Source of the DNA: an uncultured Actinomycetes bacterium
Lineage (GTDB): Bacteria; Actinomycetota; Thermoleophilia; Gaiellales; F1-60-MAGs149
NCBI GenBank assembly: GCA_903960645.1
Contig: CAJCBN010000468.1
Span: 1-6,735 of the forward strand
Reading direction: 5' to 3'
Length of the DNA: 6,735 nucleotides
Below, one piece after another: positions 1 to 5,412 of the stretch (position 1 is the stretch's first letter; the number at the start of each line of letters is the position of its first letter). Made by a program: the position numbers and the translations under genes. A model generated the notes under the pieces. That model saw only the letters and a list, made by a program, of their open reading frames with translations, was not told the origin of the DNA and did not search any database.

Positions 1-95
1 GGGTCGGCGGCAAGCTCACTGCCACCGCAGGCGGCGAGGGTCGCGCCGAGCGCGACCAGGGCGAGGAGCGGAGCGAGACGGCGGAGAAGGTGCAT
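1..95 (-). CDS. Lipoprotein, N-terminal fragment (runs off left edge)
   Basis: An open frame begins at ATG 95-93 on the minus strand and continues past the edge, so only about 31 residues are visible. They form a textbook lipoprotein signal peptide: a basic start (MHLLRRL), a hydrophobic stretch of Leu/Ala/Val, then the lipobox L-A-A-C with Cys22, followed by Gly-Gly-Ser. By family knowledge such a protein is exported, lipid-modified on the Cys and anchored to the outer face of the membrane. The mature domain is out of view, so its role (solute-binding protein, enzyme or other) cannot be named. There is no clear Shine-Dalgarno. A CAGAAT hexamer ends 6 nt before the ATG, which would fit a leaderless transcript. 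It is divergent from the HTH/coiled-coil gene. The signal peptide is convincing, while the exact start is less sure. Confidence 0.78.
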   Translation of the reverse strand, partial: MHLLRRLAPLLALVALGATLAACGGSELAAD

Positions 96-101
96 GCGCC
101 T

Positions 102-107
102 ATTCTG
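102..107 (-). promoter_or_regulatory. Candidate -10 element of the lipoprotein gene
   Basis: CAGAAT on the minus strand keeps the two most conserved -10 bases (A2 and T6) and lies 6 nt before the ATG. That spacing would place the transcription start at or next to the start codon. No -35 hexamer is recognisable. This is a weak call made by spacing and resemblance only. Confidence 0.28.
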
Positions 108-152
108 CCGGACTTCGCCGCCGCGTGGGCGGCGTTAGTGGAATAAAGCGGA

Positions 153-177
153 CGGCATTGCTATTTGTGTAATGCCG
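153..177. repeat. Inverted repeat in the divergent promoter region (operator candidate)
   Basis: CGGCATT (153-159) is matched perfectly by AATGCCG (171-177) across an 11-nt spacer. If a 4-nt bulge is allowed, the match extends outward through AAAGC and GCTTT (to about 145 and 181). It lies between the lipoprotein gene and the HTH gene, with no U-tract, so an operator is more likely than a terminator. Nearby are TTTGTG at 164-169, TCACAA at 181-186 and TTTGTG at 215-220, which look like repeated half-sites. The regulator is unknown; the neighbouring HTH protein is an obvious candidate by position only. Confidence 0.4.
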
Positions 178-199
178 CTTTCACAAGAGTCGAGCACGT

Positions 200-229
200 T
201 TTACCCGACGCGTTTTTGTGAGATATGAC
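200..229 (+). promoter_or_regulatory. Candidate promoter for the HTH/coiled-coil gene
   Basis: TTTACC (200-205) and TATGAC (224-229), 18 bp apart, resemble -35 and -10 hexamers in the most AT-rich stretch of the window. Transcription would start near 236, leaving a leader of only about 6 nt before ATG 242. An alternative -10, CAAACT (229-234), lies 7 nt from the ATG. No Shine-Dalgarno is visible, which fits a very short or absent leader. Confidence 0.3.
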
Positions 230-241
230 AAACTCCTACCC

Positions 242-640
242 ATGACTGATTCCACTGCCAGCGCCAAGGGACCCCGTGGCTCCATCGGTCCGCAGACCTA
301 CGCCGCGGTCAAGAAGCTGATCGACGCGGGGATGAACAAGACGGAGGCCTTCGCACAGGTCGCGAAGGAGACCGGCCGCTCGACGGCGACCGTCACCACC
401 ACCTACTACCGCATCGCCAAGCGCCAGCCCGGTGGCGGCGGCGTCCGCACCTCGGCAAAGAGCGCGGTGCGCGGCACGCGTCAGGCGGCGACCGGCCAGG
501 CCGCGAAGCTGGCGGCCGACGCGCGTGCCGCGATCGACGCGCTGCACGAGCACGTGGCGTCGCTCGAGGCGCAGCTCGAGGAGCTCGCCCAGCAGTCGCA
601 GGAGCTCGAGCGCATCAAGAAGGCGCTCGGTCGCATCTGA
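242..640 (+). CDS. Small HTH-like / coiled-coil protein of unknown function
   Basis: This is a 132-residue protein that I do not recognise as a named family. Residues about 19-61 look like a three-helix DNA-binding fold: a first helix from Tyr20 (YAAVKKLIDAG), a second around NKTEAFAQVAKETG, and a third, recognition-like helix with STATVTTTYYRIAKR. A flexible basic linker rich in Gly, Ser, Arg and Ala follows (about 62-92). The C-terminus (about 95-130) is a coiled coil with hydrophobic residues at heptad spacing: I98, L101, V105, L108, L112, L115, L122, L129. The inference is a dimeric or oligomeric DNA-binding protein, perhaps a regulator or a nucleoid-associated protein. The start at ATG 242 is preferred; GTG 218 in the same frame would add 8 residues and overlap the candidate promoter. 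It is monocistronic and converges on rsgA. The reading frame is secure, the function is not. Confidence 0.8.
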   Translation: MTDSTASAKGPRGSIGPQTYAAVKKLIDAGMNKTEAFAQVAKETGRSTATVTTTYYRIAKRQPGGGGVRTSAKSAVRGTRQAATGQAAKLAADARAAIDALHEHVASLEAQLEELAQQSQELERIKKALGRI

Positions 641-644
641 CCGC

Positions 645-667
645 GCGCCGGGGCCGATCCCCGGTGC
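645..667. terminator. Hairpin between convergent stop codons (bidirectional terminator candidate)
   Basis: CCGGGG (648-653) pairs perfectly with CCCCGG (659-664) around a 5-nt loop. A G-T wobble and two more pairs extend the stem to 9 bp on the plus-strand transcript (645-667). It fills most of the 30-nt gap between the HTH gene stop and the rsgA stop. No U-tract follows on either strand, so termination strength is uncertain; U-less hairpins are common after genes in GC-rich actinobacteria. Confidence 0.5.
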
Positions 668-670
668 CGG

Positions 671-1573
671 CTACGCCGTCTCGAGCTCGACCAACAGCTT
701 GCGGTAGGAGGCCAGCCGCGCCGGCTCGACGAGGCGCTCCACCGCGCAGCCCTCGTCGCCGACGTGCCGGCAGTCCGTGAAGCGGCACTGCTCGGAGGCC
801 TCGGCGATGTCGCCGAAGGCCTCGGCCAGATCGGCCGGGGTGATGCCGGCCAGCGAGAAGCTGCGGATGCCGGGGAGATCGATCAGCGAGCCGCCCGTCG
901 GCAGGTCGAGCCAGGTGGCGGTCGTCGTGGTGTGCCGTCCGCGTCCCGACAGCTCGTGGATCGCGCCCGTCACCTGACCACCGCCGGTCAGCGCGTTGAC
1001 GAGCGTGGACTTGCCGACACCGGAGTGCCCCACGACCGCGGCGGTCCGTCCCGCCAGCAGCCGACGGACGGGCTCGGCGCCCTCGGCCGTGCGCACGTCG
1101 ATGACGACGCCGTCTACGCCGATCGCCCGGTAGTCGGCGAGCACGACCTCAGGATCCTCAGCCGCACGACCGGCCAGATCGGACTTGGTGATCGCCAGCA
1201 GCGGCTCCATGCCGCCCCGCCAGGCCGCCACGAGGATGCGATCGATCAGGCCGCGCCGCAGCGGCGGGTCGGCGATCGAGGCGACGATCAGCACGCACTC
1301 GGCGTTGGCCGCCAGCACCTGGACCTTCATCGCCCGCTCGCCCTCGGAGCGCATGCGCTGCTGGCGCCGCAGCTCGGTCGTGCGGGGCTCGATCACGTCG
1401 ATGCGTCCGCCCTCCTCCGCCTCGATCAGGAGCTGGACGCGATCGCCGGCGACCGGGCGCCGATCGAGCCGTCCGGCGAACTTCGCGATGTGCTCGACGC
1501 CCGCCTCCGTCCGCACTGCGGCGAGTCCGCCGCCGACGGCGAGGACGAGTGCGGGTTCGTGGCGTTCGCTCAT
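671..1573 (-). CDS. rsgA: Ribosome small-subunit biogenesis GTPase RsgA
   Basis: RsgA is a cytoplasmic GTPase that binds the immature 30S subunit, checks late maturation of the decoding centre and leaves on GTP hydrolysis. The 300 residues show the expected order: an OB-fold from the N-terminus to about residue 65; the linker motif QVLAANAECVLIV near 85-97; then a circularly permuted GTPase with G4 TKSD (129-132) before G1 GHSGVGKST (182-190), G2 in GRGRHTTTT (210-218) and G3 DLPG (232-235). A C-terminal zinc knuckle follows, C263-x4-C268-x-H270-x5-C276. The length is normal and every motif is intact. ATG 1573 is chosen because it puts the OB-fold strand (PALVLAVGGG) at the usual place. There is no Shine-Dalgarno, but TACGAT ends 9 nt upstream, which suggests a very short leader. 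It is divergent from the DUF3054 gene by 14 nt and convergent with the HTH gene. Confidence 0.96.
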   Translation of the reverse strand: MSERHEPALVLAVGGGLAAVRTEAGVEHIAKFAGRLDRRPVAGDRVQLLIEAEEGGRIDVIEPRTTELRRQQRMRSEGERAMKVQVLAANAECVLIVASIADPPLRRGLIDRILVAAWRGGMEPLLAITKSDLAGRAAEDPEVVLADYRAIGVDGVVIDVRTAEGAEPVRRLLAGRTAAVVGHSGVGKSTLVNALTGGGQVTGAIHELSGRGRHTTTTATWLDLPTGGSLIDLPGIRSFSLAGITPADLAEAFGDIAEASEQCRFTDCRHVGDEGCAVERLVEPARLASYRKLLVELETA

Positions 1574-1590
1574 GCGATCATCATCGTATG
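1571..1590. promoter_or_regulatory. Quasi-palindrome carrying both divergent start codons and -10-like hexamers
   Basis: The 20 bp from CAT (1571-1573, the rsgA start read on the minus strand) to ATG (1588-1590, the DUF3054 start) form a near-perfect palindrome. The arms CATGCGAT and ATCGTATG pair throughout, with one G-T, leaving a 4-nt centre. On the minus strand TACGAT (1588-1583) fits a -10 hexamer. The mirror position on the plus strand reads TGCGAT (1573-1578), and GATCAT (1576-1581) ends 6 nt before ATG 1588. Both promoters would therefore have to overlap each other and the opposite coding sequence. Function as paired leaderless promoters is inferred. Confidence 0.42.
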
Positions 1591-1962
1591 CCGTGGCTCC
1601 TCCTCGACGTCGCGTGGATCATCCTCTTCGCCATCGTCGGGCGCCAGAGCCACAGTGAGGGAACCGCGCTGGCGGGCATCGCCGGCGTCGCCTGGCCGTT
1701 CCTCGTCGGGTATGCCGTCGGGGCCTTCGCGCTGCGCCTCAACCGCGTGCCGCGCTCGCTGGCACGCGCCGTCCCGGTCTGGCTGCTGACGCTCGTGCTC
1801 GGCATGGCGCTCCGCACCGTCCAGAAGGGGCGCGCACCCGACCCCGCGTTCATCATCGTCGCCACGCTCGCGCTGGCGCTCGGCCTGCTCGGGTGGCGCG
1901 TGGTGGCCGCGATCGTGTGCCGACGACGAGCGGCACGCGCCCAGGCTGCTGCCACGGAGTAG
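1588..1962 (+). CDS. DUF3054 family membrane protein
   Basis: A 124-residue integral membrane protein that matches my knowledge of DUF3054, an uncharacterised family common in actinobacteria and haloarchaea. The hallmark features are an N-terminal helix ending in a conserved polar patch (LLDVAWIILFAIVGRQSHSEG, with the IVGR and SHSEG residues at about 16-25), then G-V-A-W-P-F-L-V-G-Y (33-42), then GMALRT (72-77), and a last helix with LLGWR (100-104). Four transmembrane helices are expected at about 3-18, 30-49, 62-78 and 87-110. A short basic tail (CRRRAARAQ) follows and should be cytoplasmic. ATG 1588 is preferred over GTG 1549, which would add 13 non-hydrophobic residues and run deep into rsgA. 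No biochemical function is known. The close divergence from rsgA may mean co-regulation, but that is inference. Confidence 0.87.
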   Translation: MPWLLLDVAWIILFAIVGRQSHSEGTALAGIAGVAWPFLVGYAVGAFALRLNRVPRSLARAVPVWLLTLVLGMALRTVQKGRAPDPAFIIVATLALALGLLGWRVVAAIVCRRRAARAQAAATE

Positions 1963-1980
1963 GCGCCGGGCGCGATCCGC

Positions 1981-2018
1981 GGGCGGACACCACCTCCGCG
2001 CGGTTGTCATGTCCGCCT
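1981..2018. terminator. Long inverted repeat between convergent genes (bidirectional terminator candidate)
   Basis: GGCGGACA (1982-1989) is matched perfectly by TGTCCGCC (2010-2017), with a possible G-T pair extending it by one. The 20-nt loop contains the self-complementary octamer CCGCGCGG (1996-2003), so a second stem can form inside. It sits in the 54-nt gap between the DUF3054 stop and the oxidoreductase stop, and its right arm enters the latter's TAG. It can fold on either transcript. No U-tract is present. Confidence 0.5.
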
Positions 2019-2955
2019 ACGGACGCAGCAGCAGCTTGCCGCCGGCGCGGTTGTCCTTGATCCGCGCCACCGCCTCGCCGGCCTGCTCGAGCGAGAGCTC
2101 GTCGGCGATGATCGCCTCGAGGGTCCCCGCGGCGACGAGGGCGAACAGGGCCTCCATCGTGCGCGCGGTCGCCTCGGGCGCGACCGGCAGGCCGCTGTAG
2201 CCGATCACGCGCGCGTTCTTGCGGTACATCTCCTGCGGCGCAAAGGAGAACGCGGGACCGGCGCTGGCGCCGTAGAGCACCAGCGTGCCCTGGGCCGCGA
2301 GCAGCCTGACGCACGGCTCGGAGAACGCACCGGCGAGCGGATCGAGGATCACGTCGACGCCGTCGGGCGCGACCTCGCGCACCTCGGCCTCGAGCGCGTC
2401 GGCCGCGGCCACGATCACCTCGTCGGCGTAGCGGGAGATCTGGCCAACGCGATTCGGCGAGGAGGTCTGCGCGATCACGCGCGCACCATGGGCCCGCGCC
2501 AGCTGCATCGCGATCGTCGAGACACCGCCCGAGGCGCCGAGGATCAGCACCGTCGAGCCCGCACCGACCTCCGCGACCTCGAGGCAGTCGAAGGCCGTCA
2601 CGCCGGGAATGCCGAGTGCGGCCGCCTGGGCGTCGGAGCAGCCCGCGGGAATCGCCGCGAGGGCGATGTCCGGCACGGCCACCTGCTCCGCCCAGGAGCC
2701 GTCGCGCACCAGGCCGCAGCCGGCACCACGGAACGCGACGCGCGCGCCCGTGGCCGTCGTGCCCACGCCCTCGCAGCCCGGCGTGCGCGGCAGCGGACCC
2801 GCTGCTGCCACGGCACCGTTTGCGATCCAGACGTCGAGCGGGTTGACCGCGCCGTACGTGATCGTCACGAGCGACTCGCCCGCGCCGATCGTCGGCTGGT
2901 CCACCTCCTCGACGACGAGCGGCTCGTCGTACGCGTGCTGGCGGACTGCGCGCAT
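2017..2955 (-). CDS. Zinc-independent quinone oxidoreductase (MDR superfamily)
   Basis: This 312-residue cytoplasmic NAD(P)H-dependent oxidoreductase belongs to the quinone oxidoreductase branch of the medium-chain dehydrogenase/reductase family, whose members reduce quinones or activated double bonds. The GroES-like N-terminal domain (about 1-125) has the family signatures G-A-V-N-P-L-D (35-41) and PGCEGVG (59-65). The catalytic-zinc ligands of alcohol dehydrogenases and the four-Cys structural lobe are absent, as is normal for this branch. The Rossmann domain follows, with VLILGASGGVSTIAMQLA (136-153) binding the cofactor; R169 just after the second strand could contact an NADPH phosphate (inference). 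The C-terminus ends normally (IKDNRAGGKLLLRP), and the length is slightly short of the usual 320-330. Its ATG shares one base with the aldehyde dehydrogenase stop (TGATG), and it has no good Shine-Dalgarno of its own, so coupled translation is likely. The substrate is unknown. Confidence 0.9.
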   Translation of the reverse strand: MRAVRQHAYDEPLVVEEVDQPTIGAGESLVTITYGAVNPLDVWIANGAVAAAGPLPRTPGCEGVGTTATGARVAFRGAGCGLVRDGSWAEQVAVPDIALAAIPAGCSDAQAAALGIPGVTAFDCLEVAEVGAGSTVLILGASGGVSTIAMQLARAHGARVIAQTSSPNRVGQISRYADEVIVAAADALEAEVREVAPDGVDVILDPLAGAFSEPCVRLLAAQGTLVLYGASAGPAFSFAPQEMYRKNARVIGYSGLPVAPEATARTMEALFALVAAGTLEAIIADELSLEQAGEAVARIKDNRAGGKLLLRP

Positions 2956-4424
2956 CAGACCGTTCCCACGGCGCCCATCAGGACGTACTTGACGTCGAGG
3001 TACTCGTCGATGCCGACCGAGCCGCCCTCGCGGCCGTAGCCCGACTGCTTGACGCCGCCGAATGGCGCGTTGGCGGCCGAGATGATGCCGGCGTTGGCGC
3101 CCACGATGCCGTACTCGAGGCGCTCGGCAACCCGCATCAGCCGCGCGTAGTCCTTGGTGTGGAAGTACGACGCGAGCCCGTAGATCGAGTCGTTGGCGAG
3201 CTCGATGACCTCGTCCTCCGTGTCGAACACGGTCAGGCCGGCGACCGGGCCGAACGTCTCTTCGTAGAAGATGTCCATCTCCCGCGTGACGCCGTCGAGG
3301 ATCGTCGGGGCGTAGAACGCGCCCTTGGCGAACTCGCCCTCGGTCAGACGCTGGCCGCCCGTCACGAGCGTGGCGCCCTTGGCGATGGCGTCCTGCACGT
3401 GCTCGTCGGCCTTGTCGACGGCACGGCTATCGATCAGCGGTCCGATCACGGTGCCCTCGGCGAGGCCGTGGCCGACCTTCATCACCTCGACCTTGGCCTT
3501 CAGCTTGTCGCGGAAGGCGTCGTAGACGCCGCGCTGGACGAAGGCACGGTTGGCGCAGACGCAGGTCTGGCCGGCGTTGCGGTACTTCGAGGCAATCAGA
3601 CCCTCGACGGCCTCGTCGAGATCGGCGTCGTCGAAGATGATGTACGGCGCGTGGCCGCCGAGCTCGAGGCTCAGCCGCTTGACCTGGTCGGCGGAGGCGC
3701 GGATCAGGTCCTTGCCGATCTCCGTGGAGCCGGTGAACGAGATCTTGCGGACGCGGGCGTCGCTGAAGATCGTCTTGGCGACCATGCCGGCATCGCGCGA
3801 CGTGACGAGGTTCACCACACCGGCGGGAGCGCCAGCATCCTCGATGCAACGCAGCACGAGAGCGGCCGTAAGCGGCGTAGCGCTGGCCGGCTTGACGACG
3901 CTGGTGCAGCCGGCGGCCATCGCCGGGCCGAGCTTGCGGGTCATCATCGCGGCGGGGAAGTTCCACGGCGTGATCGCGGCGACGACGCCGACCGGCTGGC
4001 GCAGCACGAGCACGCGGTTGTTCGTGTTCATCGGCGGGGCGATCTCGCCGTAGATGCGCTCGGCCTCACCGGCGAACCACTCGAAGAAGGACGCGGCGTA
4101 CTCGACCTCGCCCTTGGCCTCGGCCAGCGCCTTGCCCTGCTCCGACGTCATCGCGGTGGCGATCTCGTCAGCGCGCTCGCGCATCAGGTCGGCAGCCTTG
4201 CGGAGGATGCGGGCACGCTGGATGGCGGGCGTGGCACGCCAGCCCGGCAGCGCGGCGGCGGCGGCATCGATCGCGGCCTGCACATCCGCCTCGGTGCCGT
4301 TCGGCATCGAGCCGACCTTGTTGCCGGTCGCGGGGTCAGTGACGTCGAAGCGGGCCCCGCCCGTCGCGTCGATCCAGGAGCCTCCGATGAGGAGGTGCTC
4401 GTCGAGGTTGATCGTTGTCGCCAT
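2955..4424 (-). CDS. gabD: Succinate-semialdehyde-type aldehyde dehydrogenase
   Basis: A 489-residue NAD(P)-dependent aldehyde dehydrogenase, most like succinate-semialdehyde dehydrogenase, which oxidises succinate semialdehyde to succinate at the end of the GABA route. Visible catalytic elements are PWNFP with N155, cofactor Lys178 in VVKPA, FTGSTEIGK (230-238), the general base E254 in LELGG, nucleophile C288 in GQTCVC, and E389 in EETFGPV. Features pointing to the succinate-semialdehyde subgroup are the CVC pair (C288, C290; a redox-switch pair in some homologues), R163 in MMTRK, R282 in YRNAGQTC and S461 in KQSGYGREGG. From memory of the human enzyme, these match the carboxylate-binding Arg, Arg and Ser. 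The length is normal and nothing is missing. ATG 4424 is preceded by a strong AAGGAGG located inside the upstream gene. It is the middle gene of a three-gene operon. The family call is certain; the substrate is probable, and another semialdehyde is possible. Confidence 0.94.
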   Translation of the reverse strand: MATTINLDEHLLIGGSWIDATGGARFDVTDPATGNKVGSMPNGTEADVQAAIDAAAAALPGWRATPAIQRARILRKAADLMRERADEIATAMTSEQGKALAEAKGEVEYAASFFEWFAGEAERIYGEIAPPMNTNNRVLVLRQPVGVVAAITPWNFPAAMMTRKLGPAMAAGCTSVVKPASATPLTAALVLRCIEDAGAPAGVVNLVTSRDAGMVAKTIFSDARVRKISFTGSTEIGKDLIRASADQVKRLSLELGGHAPYIIFDDADLDEAVEGLIASKYRNAGQTCVCANRAFVQRGVYDAFRDKLKAKVEVMKVGHGLAEGTVIGPLIDSRAVDKADEHVQDAIAKGATLVTGGQRLTEGEFAKGAFYAPTILDGVTREMDIFYEETFGPVAGLTVFDTEDEVIELANDSIYGLASYFHTKDYARLMRVAERLEYGIVGANAGIISAANAPFGGVKQSGYGREGGSVGIDEYLDVKYVLMGAVGTV

Positions 4425-4430
4425 GGCTGG

Positions 4431-5258
4431 TCAGGCCTCCTTGTCTGGCGTCATCGTACGGGCTTTTCGACCCCTGCTCGCCGCACTCAGCCAACCGCGG
4501 ACGCGGCGGTGCTCCACAGCGCCGGCCGCCAGCAGGCCGACGGTCACCGGCACGGTCGCGGGCAGGAGGTCGAGCGTGCCGAAGAGGAGCCCGAACGCCA
4601 GCCCCCCGAGCGCGCAGCCGAGCGTCGCGGCGATCGTGGCGCGGACGCTCGTGGCGACGATCGCCCCGACCAGTGCGGCGAGGTACACCTCGCCCCAGCC
4701 CATCGAGGCGCCGAGCAGCTCGCGCTGCTGCAGTCCCGGGAGGCCACGGGGCGGGACCGCACTGGCCAGCGCCTGGGCCACCGGACCGACCTGGACGGTC
4801 AGCACCTGGTAGATGTCAACGATCGTCGCGATGAGCACACCGACGACGAGCGCGGCCCGCGGCGCGATCCATCCGGTCAGACGCCCCAGGGACACGCCCG
4901 CCAGCACGATCAGCAGGTCGCCGGCCAGCTCCGTCCAGCCGCTCTCCGGCAGCCGCCAGGCGAGCAGCCAGAGCAGCGGCGAGACGATCGCCAAGGGCAC
5001 CGCCCAGCGGCGCACGTGCAGCACGGCGAGGAGGGCCAACGGCGGCACAGCGAACGCGGCGAGGGTCGTGACCGCGGCGACGGCACCCGGGACCGCGCCG
5101 AGCACGATCACGCCACCGCCGATCGTGATCAGCGGCAGGAGGCCAAGCAGCGGGTGTCGCGGAATGCGCGGCAGGAGCGACGGATCGCGCACCAGCGGAA
5201 TCACCGCCGCCTGCAGGAGGACGAGCACCGCGTAGGGCCAGCCGTAGGGCATGCCCAT
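4431..5258 (-). CDS. Polytopic membrane protein with GxGD-protease-like motifs, unknown function
   Basis: A 275-residue protein made almost entirely of hydrophobic segments, with about eight or nine transmembrane helices by eye and a basic cytoplasmic-looking tail (about 250-275). I do not recognise a named family. Three motifs in order recall intramembrane aspartyl proteases (presenilin-like and prepilin peptidases): a membrane Asp in VDIYQ (D148), MGWGEVYLAALVGA (186-199), which resembles the GxGDvxLlaalGa segment but has E190 where the Asp should be, and PATVPVT (233-239), resembling the PAL region. With Glu for Asp the protein may be inactive or differently active; all of this is inference. 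ATG 5258 is the longest start. ATG 5252 is equally plausible, because TAGGCT ends exactly 6 nt before it. It is the first gene of an operon with the aldehyde dehydrogenase, whose ribosome binding site lies in this gene's last codons, and it ends 6 nt before that gene. Confidence 0.82.
   Translation of the reverse strand: MGMPYGWPYAVLVLLQAAVIPLVRDPSLLPRIPRHPLLGLLPLITIGGGVIVLGAVPGAVAAVTTLAAFAVPPLALLAVLHVRRWAVPLAIVSPLLWLLAWRLPESGWTELAGDLLIVLAGVSLGRLTGWIAPRAALVVGVLIATIVDIYQVLTVQVGPVAQALASAVPPRGLPGLQQRELLGASMGWGEVYLAALVGAIVATSVRATIAATLGCALGGLAFGLLFGTLDLLPATVPVTVGLLAAGAVEHRRVRGWLSAASRGRKARTMTPDKEA
4436..4442 (-). promoter_or_regulatory. Strong ribosome binding site of the aldehyde dehydrogenase
   Basis: AAGGAGG on the minus strand is the only near-consensus Shine-Dalgarno placed near a start codon in the window. 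It lies 11 nt before ATG 4424, and its bases also encode the last Lys-Glu of the upstream membrane protein. It supports internal translation initiation within an operon. Confidence 0.75.
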
Positions 5259-5264
5259 AGCCTA
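5259..5264 (-). promoter_or_regulatory. Candidate -10 element of the membrane protein / dehydrogenase operon
   Basis: TAGGCT fits the TANNNT pattern of a -10 element and abuts ATG 5258, with 6 nt to the second in-frame ATG at 5252. A transcript from here would begin at the second ATG and be leaderless, which would make the protein two residues shorter. No clear -35 is seen. Read-through from the tRNA gene upstream is the alternative. Confidence 0.38.
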
Positions 5265-5269
5265 GGTGC

Positions 5270-5291
5270 GGGACGACCCGGGATCGTCGCC
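5270..5291 (-). terminator. Hairpin after the tRNA gene (terminator or attenuator candidate)
   Basis: GACGA and TCGTC (plus-strand 5272-5276 and 5284-5288) pair perfectly around a 7-nt loop, and two G-C pairs can be added past a bulged base. It lies 13 nt or more after the tRNA 3' end and just before the operon start, so it could end the tRNA transcript and insulate the operon. No U-tract follows. Confidence 0.4.
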
Positions 5292-5304
5292 CCCTGCCAG
5301 CTCA

Positions 5305-5378
5305 TCGGGGTGCGCAGATTCGAACTGCGGACCTCTCCGTCCCGAACGGAGCGCGCTACCAGGCTGCGCCACACCCCG
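5305..5378 (-). tRNA. tRNA-Pro (anticodon CGG)
   Basis: This 74-nt gene reads proline codon CCG. The cloverleaf was read by hand on the minus strand. The acceptor stem CGGGGTG pairs with CACCCCG. The D stem is GCGC/GCGC with a loop AGCCTGGTA. The anticodon stem CTCCG/CGGAG encloses loop TTCGGGA, giving anticodon CGG. The variable loop is AGGTC, and the T stem CGCAG/CTGCG has loop TTCGAAT. The discriminator base is A (5305). All stems are fully paired. CCA is not encoded and must be added after transcription. A -10-like AATACT lies 9 nt before the 5' end (5393-5388). CCG is a favoured proline codon in GC-rich genomes, and it recurs in the neighbouring genes. It is divergent from RNase J. Confidence 0.97.
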
Positions 5379-5412
5379 AGCGCGAGGAGTATTGCAGAAC
5401 ACCGGCAGGCGA

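Noticed and set aside
164..186. CRP/FNR-type binding site (TTGTG...CACAA)
   Set aside because: The half-sites are separated by about 10-12 nt, not the 6 nt that family needs, so I report them only as unassigned half-sites.
218..241. GTG 218 as start of the HTH protein
   Set aside because: It would add 8 unremarkable residues and lie within the candidate promoter; ATG 242 fits better.
764..1789. Plus-strand 341-residue reading frame
   Set aside because: It is antisense to rsgA, which has every catalytic motif intact; the product looks like a codon-bias shadow.
3550..4812. Plus-strand frames of 167 and 252 residues opposite the dehydrogenase
   Set aside because: The minus-strand protein carries the conserved Asn, Lys, Glu and Cys catalytic residues; the opposite frames show no family features.
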